This document shows, piece after piece, positions 42,460-54,600 of a DNA stretch of 64,000 nucleotides; position 1 is the first letter of the stretch; the number at the start of each line of letters is the position of its first letter. A model generated the notes under the pieces. The model saw nothing but the letters and a program-made list of their open reading frames with translations, did no database searches and had not been told where the DNA came from. The stretch lies in NCBI GenBank assembly GCA_023374025.1, contig SIJG01000054.1, positions 603,949 to 667,948 on the forward strand, read 5' to 3'. The DNA comes from Heterodera schachtii. Taxonomy: Eukaryota; Nematoda; Chromadorea; Rhabditida; Heteroderidae. Both the position numbers and the translations under genes were made by a program.

Positions 42460-44464
42460 CTGTGGGTCAATCGGAATTTTTGTTGGATTTGTTCAAATAC
42501 ATTGAATTGTCTAAGGGGGAGGATACGGTAGTTGCCCCCCTATTGGCTGCGATTGGCTTGACAATTGCCCACATTGGCGCACGGGGGAACACGAAAGTGC
42601 AAATTGGCAAAGTGTTGATGGAGGAGGGTGATTAATTAATTTAATTTTTGAGTGGGATATGAATTTTGGCGAACCCGAAGATAGAAAAGTGCCGGTATTG
42701 GCTTAATTTTGTCCTGGTGACATTCGCACAATAATCAACTCGTAAAATATTTATTTTAAAAAACAAATATTTTTAAAAATATTTGTAATACAATTTTAAT
42801 ACATGAATAATCTTAAAAATATATCTTAAAATTAAACCTTTTATCAAAAAAGTAATTTAAAATATTTACATAAAAAAAAATATATTATTGTACGAGTAAT
42901 TAAGTGTACCTATTGCCCGAGTTGCCATCAGTTCATGGCCAACAGAGAATTCAAAAAATCATTCCCGGTTAATTCCCGGCACTGTGCGACCAAAAATTAT
43001 TATTTTGCGCACTTTGTAACATTAAATAAATCATTTAGATTTGTCTGAACAATTAATGTATGATAACAACCGTCAATTTCTACAAGAAATTCAATTAATT
43101 TCTTCGAGTGATATTTTTAAACTGAAAATGGCCAGCAAAATGTTTTTGTCGGATTCATTCGAAGTTTTGGACCAATTCAATACGAAAACCAACACATTTT
43201 ATGGGAGTAATTTTGAGAAAATCAACTTTCGTGAAACAACCGATGCGGCAAATGTAAAAGAAAATGTTTTGAATATAATTAAAAATATTTTTGGGTTTTT
43301 ATGCAAATATTTATAACCGGGGCTGGGATCTTTAAAATAAATAATCTTAATAAATTTTCAAGAAAATAAATGAGTTTGCGCGCACAGAAGGGAATGACAG
43401 TGATGTGATTAAATCAGAAGACATTGAGCCGCGTCGGACAAAGTTTAAAAAATCATTTTAAATTAATTATATATGACACAATTTTTAAGGATTGTTATTG
43501 TTAATGTGGCACATTTCCATGCAAAATGGGGGCCACTAATTGGCCAATTCATTTACAAGAATGAAGAGCATGTAAAAACTAATAATTAATTTATTGTAGA
43601 TTTTTTATTTTATTTTTTCAGTTCCAATTTATCTGTGTGCCAATAGGAAGTGACAATGATAAATTGGATTTGGCCATTGTTGCGCCAAAAGATTTCCTCC
43701 ATTTGCCACTGGTATTAAAGGAAATGAAAGGCGATAAACTTTTGGATTTGGTCACGAATTCGCCAACCACAGAAGCAAAAGTCAGCTAATGGAACGCATA
43801 ATTACATAATTAAATAAAGCTAATTACCTATTTCAGCTAATTTTGCCGCCAATCAAAATTGACACTTTCTATGAACTCGAAAAGGTTTTGCCTTCCCTTG
43901 GCATAAGAAACGCATTCAATCAAAGCACAGCCGATTTCACTGGCATGAACAAATCTGTGCCGTTGTTCATCAACAAATTCATTCATAAAGTGTCCTTTTC
44001 GGTGGGAAATTTTTTAAAGGACCAAATTTTTTGTTTTTCAATACACAACTCGTTTTTTAAAAAACCATGGAAATCTTGGGTTTATTTTGCTAAATTCAAA
44101 TTTTAAATGTTTGTACGGCTTTTTAAAAAATGCAAATTTTTTTTGTCCATTTTCGATTTCTTATTTTTATTTTTTTGGGTTTTTTGTTTTGTGCTATTTG
44201 ATGCTTTTTTATATTTTTGTGCCTTTAGGCACATATTTATGATTTGAAATCCAAGTTCATTTAATTAAGATGTAATTTCAGATTGCAAATGTCACTGATA
44301 CGCAATTTGAATGTAATGACAAGCGCTTTTCCGGACTTCCGGGATTTGAAGGGGATGATTCTTTCGCCTTTTTCATTATCCATAACAAAAAGAGTATCCT
44401 ATTTGAGGGTACTCATAAAATTTCACATCGCTATGTTAAATGCAATCCCAACAGTACCGGGTGA
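42460..44464 (+). CDS. Divergent serpin, exons 10-16
   Basis: Exons: 42460-42627, 43039-43253, 43363-43442, 43490-43571, 43622-43780, 43837-44001, 44282-44464, all in frame with TTTCAG-type or AAG acceptors. Serpin landmarks in order: SEFLLDLFKYI and APLLAAIGL…GARGNTKVQI (helices A-B), LKMASKMFLSDSFEVLDQF and YGSNFEKINF, KINEFARTEGN, IVIVNVAHFHAKW, LDLAIVAPKD, LPPIKIDTFYELEKVLPSLG, ADFTGM, LFINKFIHKVSF, and C-terminal DDSFAFFIIHNKKSILFEGT. Two oddities: about 25 residues after the HAKW strand are lacking, and the reactive-centre hinge (E-E-G-T-E-A-A-A-A-T type) is absent and the loop short. Inhibitory activity is therefore doubtful. The 60-nt intron before exon 10 has no stop and could also be retained. 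Confidence 0.8.
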
Positions 44465-44693
44465 AAATTTTACCGAAAAAAATTCCCAAAATTTCTCTCA
44501 TAACTTTTTTCAATGAATGTTCATCAGTTGATTGGTGGTCTATTTCGAATCATCGGAAAATTTTGAATAATGACAATTTGCTTATTTACGGCGTCTTAGA
44601 ATTTTTTCATAAATTTTCTGAGTTTTGTTTTAAAAATGAAAGAGAAATGAAAATTTTAAATATTATAGAATAAATTCACCGATCAACAAATCG

Positions 44694-45646
44694 GGTAAAT
44701 ATTGATCATAGTCCCCAAACTCAAAAATGCATAAAAACGGTCAGAATCGATGTAAAAAGGTTCGAAATGGGTTGGAAAAATAGAATTAGGGGCGCGCTTG
44801 CCCTTTTTCAGGATGAAAAGTGCCGAAAATGGAGTGCCAAACTCAGCTGGGACTCAATTGGCCGTGCTATAAAATGCACTCAAAAGACATTTTAAATAAT
44901 TTTCTAGGGTAATTTGTGGCGCTGATCACGAATATGACCTTTATTTTGCGAAATTCCGAACCCCGAACCCTAATTCGAACAAAATTTATAAATTAAATGA
45001 AAAACAAATTTTTAGGGGTTTTCGAGGTTGCTGAACACGGTTATGAACATTTTCGCAAAAGGGAGCATGCGAAGACGGAGCAACTAGTGGGGCGAGACGG
45101 AGGGCGGAGGAAAAAGTCTGACGAGCGCCACAGGCGGTTGACTGCGGGGGCCCGAAGGGCCCCCGCCAATCAGTCAACCGCCTGCGGATCACGCGCGGAC
45201 TTCTTCCGTAGCCCGTAGTCTCGCCCCACCTACTGGCCGCCGTAGTCGAGTGTGCGGCAGTTTTTTAGCGCAATAAGCTAAATTCAATCTTTTATATTTG
45301 ACGTTTTTTTTAAAACCCCTAAAAATTTGTTTTTCTTTAATTTATAAATTTGAAATTTTGTTCGAATTAGGGTTCGGGGTTCGGAATTTTGCAAAATAAA
45401 GCTCATATTCGTGATCAGCGCCACAAATTACACGAGAAAAATTATTTAAAATGTCTTTTAGTGCTTTTTATAGTGCGGTCATTTGAGTCCCAGCTGAGTT
45501 TGGCACCCCAATTCCGGCACTTTTTCAGCCTGAAAAGGGCAAGCGCGCCCCTAATTCTATTTTTCCAACCCATTTCGAACCTTTTTACATCGATTCTGAC
45601 CGTTTTTAAGCATTTTTGCGTTTGGGGACAATGATCAATATTTTCC
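44694..45646. mobile_element. Giant foldback element with GC-rich hairpin core
   Basis: 953 bp, two complementary arms of about 475 bp. The ends are GGTAAATATTGATCATAGTC and GGAAAATATTGATCATTGTC (minus strand). The 8-bp duplication ACAAATCG lies at 44686-44693 and 45647-45654. The core is perfect: CAGGCGGTTGACTG (45131-45144) pairs with 45171-45184, and inside it CGGGGGCCC/GGGCCCCCG around GAA (45145-45165). Non-coding; frames at 44986-45669 are arm by-products. The 8-bp duplication suggests hAT-type mobilisation. The empty site is seen at 1654-1661. Confidence 0.85.
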
Positions 45647-45960
45647 ACAAATCGCTTCTCGACTTGCACTTTAAAGCCTTCCGATGAGACAAAATTATTT
45701 TTTTTATAGGCAATATTATGATCTTAAATTTATTTTGTGTTTAAATCAGTTCCAAATTTTGTTTTAATTATATTTGTACGGATAATCATGTTGGATTAAA
45801 TGCTTTAATTTCCTTCCTTGCAAGAAAATTAATTTAGAATTGTATTCGTAGAATGAAATTTCCCGAAAATAGTAACAGGGCAAATCACAGTGAATTTTTT
45901 TAACATTTTACGTCACCAATGTTCTTCAATTCGCTTATTGAAATTCTTTTTTTCATATTT
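45647..45960 (+). repeat. Duplicated segment, copy of 1654-2000
   Basis: Shares CAACAAATCGCTT (with the target octamer), AATTAATTTAGAATTGTATT and ATGAAATTTC with the left-hand copy, with small indels between. Confidence 0.6.
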
Positions 45961-47333
45961 AAAAATTAGAAAATTCAAATTCTCTTAAAAAAATTTAATT
46001 TTAAAATCATTTGAGGAACAGGAGGGTACGATGATACCGTTAGACGCCGCCGGGAAAAATGTTGAAAATTTATTTTTGATTTGTTAAAACAATTTCTTCA
46101 AAAAAATGACCAAATTTTGCAAGCAATTTTGATTTTGAGTTCCAATCCCGCAGCGGGATCCACAAATTTGATTTTTTCTGTGTTTACCGGAATGCATTTT
46201 TTGGAAATTTTAAAGAACTGAACGTCAAATATTTTCTGAATAAATTTAAAATGCGCTTTTTGACTGTTTGCCTCTGCCCTTCCTAGAGAAAAATTTGGAT
46301 ATTCCAACTTCAAAAATGGTGAAAATTCAAAACTCGGATATAAAACATGATATGTTTGGCTCTACATTACTTTAGTCGATGTATCACTCGATTCAATTCC
46401 TTTTGGCATAAATTGAAACGTACATTCTTCGACTGGGGAATTTTTCATAGTTCCAAACTTTGGAAGCATAAGAGTCCATTTTGTCTATTTAAAAAAAACA
46501 ATAAAAATAGGATAAGTTATTGAAAAATTGTTAAAATAATTAGGGATACGATTTTTAGGTTTTAGCCTATTTTTCCTCAGCTTTATGGTTTGAAACGCCC
46601 GAAGAACAAGTTTTTTTAAGGGTGGGGGAGATTTGTTAAGCTACTTTTCGAGTTATTAGTGTTTATTTTTAGGTTTTTTTAAGAGCCTAATAAGCCTAAA
46701 AAATTTTGAGAAAATCTATTTTGGAGTTGCCCAAAATTATTAACAAAAAATGTAATAAAAGCAAAGAGAAAAGGGACCAAAAAGGAAACGAAAAGTGACG
46801 AAAGAGAACCCAAAAGTGAAAGTCATCTTCCCACTAAAATGTTCACAATGAATTCAAAAATGGTAAAACATGTATAAAGAATCATTATAACTAGAAAAGA
46901 TAAAAAAAGGGGTGGGCAAATTCAAAATCTCATGTCAATCAAACATTACCCATCTGCTATTCTCCTAATCTCCCACTTTTTGGGTCACCATTTTGCCGTA
47001 TATTTATTTCTGTCGACCTTTTAAATATTGACAATCAAATCGGCAGGAGTCAAACTTTCACATTCATCATTAAGTACAAATCAAAAAATACAAATTATTT
47101 TTCGAAAAATAAAATGTAGAAACATTTGTTGCTATTTGCATAAATATTTTTAATTTCCTTTATTTATTCTATCTTTAATTCAATCTCTTACGTTCAGTTA
47201 CAAAGCAATACCGTTTTCTAGCAAATTGTCCCTAAAATGTACAGCTTCTTGAGGTTTTTTTGGGGACTTATCTTAAAAATTGTTGTCCTAGCAGACAATC
47301 TATGCAGCATAATAATTAGCCGCCATTGTTTAG
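45961..47333. other. Non-coding stretch
   Basis: No believable exon. The minus frame at 46098-46313 is weak. Nothing repetitive was recognised. Confidence 0.4.
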
Positions 47334-47642
47334 ATGGCCAAATTCATAAAAAGTAAAAGAGGAAATGATGTATTAATATTCGGAGGCTACCAATATTACT
47401 TCCAGAGATACAACAGAGACAGTAGCATCCAATGGCGCTGTGTGCAATCGTTTTTGGGCTGCAAAGGGGGAGCGAAAACTGAAAGCAAGGAGCGCGGAGT
47501 TGATGTCAATGGCGACATGAAGTTTGGGCACCAGGAAGTTTGGGCACCAGAAATTTGGGCACCGGGAAGTTTGGGCACCAGAGTAAGGGATTTCAAAAAA
47601 ATAAAACAAAACAAAAATTTAAAATGGTTATATAAATCATAA
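47334..47642 (+). CDS. FLYWCH zinc-finger fragment
   Basis: The first about 45 codons fit the start of a FLYWCH domain: FIKSKRGNDVLIFGGYQYYF, then WRC and GC (the conserved F, L, Y, W and C). The final His ligands are missing: after GCKGGAKTE the frame runs into 16-bp minisatellite repeats that encode WAPEIWAPGS-type repetition. FLYWCH domains occur in DNA-binding proteins and next to MULE transposases. Here only a truncated finger remains, so it is probably a transposon or gene relic. Confidence 0.5.
   Translation: MAKFIKSKRGNDVLIFGGYQYYFQRYNRDSSIQWRCVQSFLGCKGGAKTESKERGVDVNGDMKFGHQEVWAPEIWAPGSLGTRVRDFKKIKQNKNLKWLYKS
47519..47582 (+). repeat. 16-bp minisatellite, four units (left)
   Basis: The unit GAAGTTTGGGCACCAG occurs four times with small changes. 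It is repeated in inverted orientation at 48569-48631, where further flanking bases also match. Confidence 0.85.
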
Positions 47643-47833
47643 AATTTAGAAAATTTTAACAACCCTGTGCTTAAAAAATTATATTTTCTTGAAAATTAAA
47701 AAATTTATGTATAGAAACCTGGTAATCTTATTATTTGATAAATTCTTACAGCTGTTTAAACGTAGAGTTAAACGGATATTAGTTATTGTTTGAACTTACA
47801 CCTGAATACCCAGATTTGTTGGGCCCGAAATAT

Positions 47834-48298
47834 GGTAATAGTACCGATGGTACCCCCCCCCCTTTTTCGAAAAATGAATTTTTTTTTTAAAATTTTCGAG
47901 TAAAGACTGTATTAGGGGTTTTAAGGGTCGGAGAAGAATCTGACATTAATTTCGACCTAGGTCGAACCCCGGACCCGAACTCGAGCAAAAAGTCGAAAAT
48001 TCAAATTTTCGAATTTCTTATTTTTGGTCTAAAAATGGTTTAGATGCTTTTTTATTAATGAATTGTCGACTTTTAGTGTGTTTCCCTATATCTAAGCCGT
48101 TTAAGGACCAAAAATGAGAAATTCGAAAATTTGAATTTTCGACTTTTTGCTTGAGTTCGGGTCCGGGGTTCAACCTTGATCGAAATTAATGTCAGATTCG
48201 GATTCTCCGACCCCTAAAACCCCTAATACAGTCTTTACTCGAAATTTTTTTTTAATTTCGTTTTTCGAAAAAGGGGGGGTACCATCGGTACTATTACC
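47834..48298. mobile_element. Foldback MITE, 8-bp duplication
   Basis: 465 bp. Ends GGTAATAGTACCGATGGTAC and complement, then poly-C/poly-G. Arms of about 190 bp are complementary. The 8-bp duplication CGAAATAT lies at 47826-47833 and 48299-48306. Arms contain CCGGACCCGAACTCGAGCAA and AAAAAGTCGAAAATTCAAAT, related to the foldback at 41732. Non-coding. Confidence 0.85.
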
Positions 48299-48568
48299 CG
48301 AAATATCAAATGACTCGTCTAATCATGTTTAAACTCATATAAAGTATTGAACAGACCGAGCCTTGTAATGATACAAATAAGTTATACATATGTATGACAT
48401 TGATATAGAATGAATTTTAATGAGTCTAGCAAAGTAAGCATGCTTAATTGAGCAAATATTCGTTCAAAAACTTTCGGTTCCTAGCTTGATTAAAATTTAC
48501 TCTGCTTTTAAATTAAATATTTGCAATTTAAAGAGTCAATAATTTTTTTTATTTTTAAATCCTTAATT

Positions 48569-48631
48569 TGGTGCCCAAACTTCCCGGTGCCCAAATTTCT
48601 GGTGCCCGAACTTCCTGATGCCCAAACTTCC
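48569..48631 (-). repeat. 16-bp minisatellite, four units (right, inverted)
   Basis: Same four-unit array as 47519-47582 on the opposite strand, in mirrored order. The two enclose about 1 kb including the foldback at 47834. Confidence 0.85.
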
Positions 48632-48699
48632 GCCCCCCATGTCAATGTGGCACAGCCACACAGCAACCATGGACCTTCCCCCGGTAAAGGGCTCAACGG

Positions 48700-51600
48700 C
48701 AGAGAATCCAAATGCTTTTCCAAAAATATGGACTGTTCACAAAAAAACTCCTTTACACCTTTAAAATTTTATTCCTCGTAATTTTTACGGCTTCTCTTAA
48801 TAGTAGAAAGATGAGTAACATTTTCACAATTTCGCGAGAAAAGTTATCCAAAAATGTCTATTTATCGGTTTTAAAAGCCGCTGAAAAAGTGAAAATTATT
48901 AAAAATTTCAGAAAATTTAAAATAAATTCTCCCATTCTCCTCTTTGCGCAGGCTTTAAAGGGAAAATTTGGTTGCCCGACTTTTTTAACAGCTTTATTTT
49001 TTCGGTTTTTAGCAGAATATAATAAAATTTTAAAGAAATTTGAGACCCGTCGCAGGGAATCAGGATTTTAAAGAATTTTTTCCAAAATAAATGTTCAGAT
49101 GGCGTCTCTACTAGAATTACCATAACGAAAGATTTCATGACGAGATGCTGAGGAAGCTCAAAACACCGTCGGACAAAAAATCTTATGCACTAATTTCTTG
49201 TTGATGTTTAATTTTACAAAAAATGCAAAAATTCAGAAAGATAACTAAATTTTTTATTAACTCTTTTTTGGAAATTAGTAAAAAATTAAAAATTTCAGAA
49301 TTGTAAATGAATAAATTATTAAATAAATCTTTGTTAGAATAAGGATAATTTTAGTGGAATTCTTGAAAAAAAATTTTCTAAGGGGTGTATTTTCTATTAA
49401 AAAAAAGTTTGAGTAATTTTTAGAGGTTCATTTTTTGTTTGTATTGCCTTTTTGATAAGGTAAAAACGAAGTCCTAATAATTATAAATATATACTTTCTT
49501 ACAATCTTATCTTTTTAATTTTAGGACCTTGAATTTTTCTTTTAGAGCTAAATTTTATTAAAATATTTTTGGAAAAACTAAACAAAGATAATTAAAAAAT
49601 ATCTTAATATAAAATTAAGATGATGTGGTAGATTTGCATCCCTTTAAATTATTTGTAGAAAATAAATTTTATGGTATTATTATTTTATCAAATTGCCTGA
49701 TATAAAAACAATTGCTTTTTCTCCCTTGGTCACTTTGTACTTATTTTTCTATTTTGGCAATTTGTGCAATAAAAAATTTTTTGATAATTTTATTTATTTA
49801 TCAATTACATATTAAGACAATTTATTTCATATAGGTAGAAAGGTGAATTACGCTATAAAGAAAATCGATTTTAAATTATTTTATAAATATGTATATAAAT
49901 GAAAAATCTAAAAAATCTATTTGATTTTTAACTTCATATTTTTAAAAAATGTTTATTTTAAGTTTTCTTTTTTATGTTTATATTTAAATTTACTTTGCTG
50001 TTACAATTGAACAATTTATTTTTTTATTAACATTTATTTTTATTTTCTTGATAAATTATTGATAAAATTCTGTATCTATTTGTTTTTGTTATTTTTTGTT
50101 TTTTATATTTTATTTATAATTATACTCTTATTTTATTGGACATTTTTCGATGGTGAAATTTCATTTTTTTGCACATTTATAAATTGGATTCTTTTTAATT
50201 TTCCTATGCATCATTTTTTTTCTTAATGTTTATTTCTTTCACTTAATAAATTCATATTCTTTAGGATTATTTTCAGCATAGCCACTTTTTAGCTCTCGAA
50301 AATAACTTTTTCGATTATTCTTAATATTATTTTTTGTTTATTTATACTTGAAAAGCATATATTTTATAAGATTTATTTTATGTTAGTTTTATTTTCTCAA
50401 TTTAATTTTTTATTTAATTTTAATGGACTTAATTTATACAATTAAATCCTTTTTTGTTTTGTTTTAAAAGATTGTTATTATCCGCAATTTATTTCGTTAA
50501 ATTAAATCGATAATTTTTAACTCTAGTTTAAATGACTTTTAAAGAATTATACAAAATGGCAAAGCCTTTTTCGGAGTTCGAGCATTTTATTCATTTTAAT
50601 TTGGAATGTGCAAGATCAAAGTTATGTATTTTGTTTTCTATTCATGCAAAATTTTGTTTTTTTATTCCACAATAAGATTTTTTAAATATTTTTCAATGAT
50701 TTTTATTCACTTTTTCATGGCTTTTGGATCGCGAAATTTGGGCGGCGATTTTTCAAAAATTTTTCCAGTAGTTTTTTGACAATGATAGTTGACTTTATAA
50801 TAAATATCAATTTAATATAATAATTTTTTTTTAATTTTGTTTTAAAATTATTTTACAACGTCATTTTCAATTTATGACCCAAAATTGCTAACAATTCAAT
50901 TAAATTTTTTTATTATATTGAAGAGTAATTAATGACCCTTTTCATTGTAATTTGACATTGCATCCTAATGCTATCTACAATACCTATTTAGCCTATGGCC
51001 GCCTTTCAAATTATGAGTATAAAATTTCATATTTTATAATTTTGTTTAATAACGTCTCATTCACATGACAAGATTCGCAAATTGGTTAATTTTTTTCAAT
51101 GAATCACTTTTGGATTTATTTTACATTTTGTTTGTCTTTTTGAATATTATAAAAAGGACACATATGTATATAATTTTTTTAAATTAAAAAAGGATAATAA
51201 AAATTGAGAATTTATTAGAAATATTGTATTTGGGACCAAATGAATGGATATTATTTGAATATCCAAAAGATAAATTTATAATGAATTTTTACTAGTTTAA
51301 ATTTTTGAATCTTTTTTTTTTTTTGTTTAAACTTTAAATATAATTTTTTTTAATTTTCTATTCTTCCACCCCATGACAATTCAAAATGAAGAGTTTAGTA
51401 TTTAATTATTTTGATTAAATTAAATAATTTCTTATTCATTCTCCTCGGTTATTGTTTATGTAGAAACAATGGTTTTCCTGCAGAAGTTTAGTGGTTAATA
51501 CAAATTTAAAAATATTTCGATCAATTACATTTTGTCTTTATCTTAAAATTCTTTTTTATTTGTTTTAATTTATAAATTACTTTTATTTTGGTGAATTGTG

Positions 51601-54600
51601 CTCACATAATGAAATTGAAGGTGTATTCTCATAAAATGTCGACGCTTTCGCCTTTTATTGTTTTTAATTTTTTATCATTGTTAAGTGAAATTTCAATATC
51701 CATATGGAATTCAAATAATTATTATTAATTAATATGTATTTGTTTTTTTGAGAAACTTTTTTATTTTCGTAAATATTAATTATTTTGCTTGCGCATTATC
51801 TCTTCTCTAATTGCATATTTTTTATTTCTTACTATGCATTGATTACTTATTAAAATTAAATTATCTATAATTCTCTAACTGTCTCATTATATCAAATGAA
51901 ATATTAAAATGTTATTCAATATGAAATTCAATTCTCTAATTATAATATTTTTGATTTCTTACATAATAATTGATGGAATAATATTACATGATCGACAATT
52001 CATTTCACATAGGTAGAAAAATGTTGAATTACGTTATAAACAAATTCATAAAAGTAGAAGATTGGAAAATAGAAATTAAAACATAAAAAATAAACAAGAA
52101 TCGCCAAAATTTAGCGATGTTAAATGTTCAATAGAAAAAAGTATGCTTTTTGTGGTTTTTAATATTTAATTAACTTTTACTATCTTTTTCGAACTAAAAA
52201 CAGCAAATCGCACAGTCTTTAGTTATTTTTAGAACAGTTTTCGGGATAATAAAACAATTAAAATCGGAAACCGATTTGGCTTGACCAAAACTCACAAACA
52301 AAAATAACACAAAATAAAAAAACAAGACGACAAAGATATTTTAAATCAACAATAATATCACAAAAGAATATGAAAAAATTTTTGGATAATTTTTCGGTCG
52401 AATGAATTAAGGTGCAGGATCTTAAATCACGAATAATTTTTCTGCATTTATTAACAAATATCTCTTTTGAAATATATATTAAAAAGCGTTAAATTGTTGT
52501 TTCATATTTTTACAAGCTTAGTTTTTTATATTTTTTTCCACATGATTATAATTTGCTTTGAAAAAAATATTGTAATTTTATTAATCAAAGAATAAACAAA
52601 TTAAAATAATCTGTAATTTTATTAATGTAATGAAAATCTATATTATTAGAAAATTGAATTCAGTTTTTAACTCCACTCATACTGGTATTAGTAACTTCCT
52701 TTAAGATATTATTTATTTAATTTCTAAAATTTATTTAAAACATATTGATTTTTTATCATAATTTGTGTCTAACATTAAAGCGTTTTTTGCAAATTCCATT
52801 TCATTTTTTGTACATAAAATTTTTAATAAATAATTTTTACATTTCACATGAATTTTAAATGTGAAATCACTATTGCATTGTGGTCTCCGTTTCATTTCTC
52901 AGATGGTTTCGTTTATTGAGTTAGCTCTAAATTTTCTTGTGTGTTCTTTTGATGGTTTGTTGCTGCCAATAATGCTAGCACATATTTTTTATGATTAAAG
53001 AAAAATTCCAATTATTTAAATGTCTATTATGAATTTTGCTTAAATTTATGTTAATTTTTGTTTATATTTTCTCCATTCAAACTTGATTTATTTCAGCGAA
53101 ATCCCATTAACAACTTGATCTATAGTTACATTTTTAATATTTATTTTTGAAGGCTTTTTCATTTTTTGGATTTGGAACATTGTTCGTCATAATTATTTTT
53201 CGTAAAAATATAAGATGGCAATGGTGTAATACTTTTTAATATTTTCATATTAAAAATATAGAAAAATATTATTTTTGCTAGATGGACCAAATGCCAATTA
53301 TTTTATTTTAATTAATTTAGAAAGATGATGATTCTGAAGCGAATTCATGTTATTTTGAATTAAATTTTTTAAAATTATAAAAATTGACTTTAATTGGCAA
53401 AGAGCATCAATGCTTAATTCACAGAATTTTTGAAATTTGTAAAATTTTAATTATAGAAGATTTTTTATTCAAATTTTAATTAAGTGAATTTATTCTCTAA
53501 ATTAAAAATTTAAAATACGCACTATGATAAAATCGTAGCCGCTACTGTAAAATTCGTTTTAAGGCAATTGGACATTTATCCATAAATTTTTATAATTTTA
53601 TATATGTAACCAGTATCTTTTGGGTTTATATATTTTTGATCAATGCACATCGTTAATGACATGATGCTTCGTCTCAGCGTTTAAATTATAAAATTTGCTA
53701 TTTATGTGAGAAAATTTTTAATTACACAGAATAAGATGCGATTGCTTACGCCATGTTTAATTTTTATTTGGGTTCTTGTTTTACCAATAAACGCCTAAAT
53801 AATTCGTTGAACTAAGGCTGATGGATTGATATTTGTTGGTAGGGTAAATATGCATATGTTTTTATTTTTTAATTTTCCCTCGTTTGATAAATTTGGGAAA
53901 AATTTGTGCCATTTAATAATCTCATGTATAAGAGGTACATTTAAATGAAAAATTATAATTCTATAATGTTTTTTACATTAAAAAATAATTTATTCGTTGG
54001 ATATGCATTTCATAACGTATTATAAAATAAAATAGATTAAGATTCTAAAGGAAAAAATAAATTTATGCAGGATAATAATCTATGAAATTTAACTTGAAAA
54101 CTATATTAATTTAATTTATTTTTGATAAGGATAAAGTTAAAACAAAAATTGAGAATCACTAACGACATATTTAACTTAATGATTTGCTTATATTTTATTT
54201 TCCATATAAATTTTGGGTTTTCAATATTTAATTATAAATTATTATTTTACGTATTATTTTCTATTGCAGAACAAAAAGTCAAATTTTATTTAAAGAACTA
54301 ATTTAAAATAAAATAAACAACTAAAATTTAAAAAAAATTAATTATCGAAAAAACGGGTAAATTTAAAAATGAATACCTATGTTTTTGACATAGAACAATT
54401 AAGGACTACGCCGAGTGAGATTGAATAAAAATTCATAATTTGCTAAATTTTTGACTAAATCAACTCATACTTATCTCAGAAGCAACCAAATTGCACAATC
54501 TTGGTATATACGATAGCACTTGAATTGCGTTATTTAGCTTGCCAAATTTCAAAAAATTTATTAAGTTTTTCAAAAGTTCAAACCAAAAAATTTTTGTCCT

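Noticed and set aside
44694..45646. MicroRNA or ncRNA gene from the long hairpin
   Set aside because: Flanking 8-bp duplication and the empty site show a mobile element; arms are too long for a microRNA precursor.
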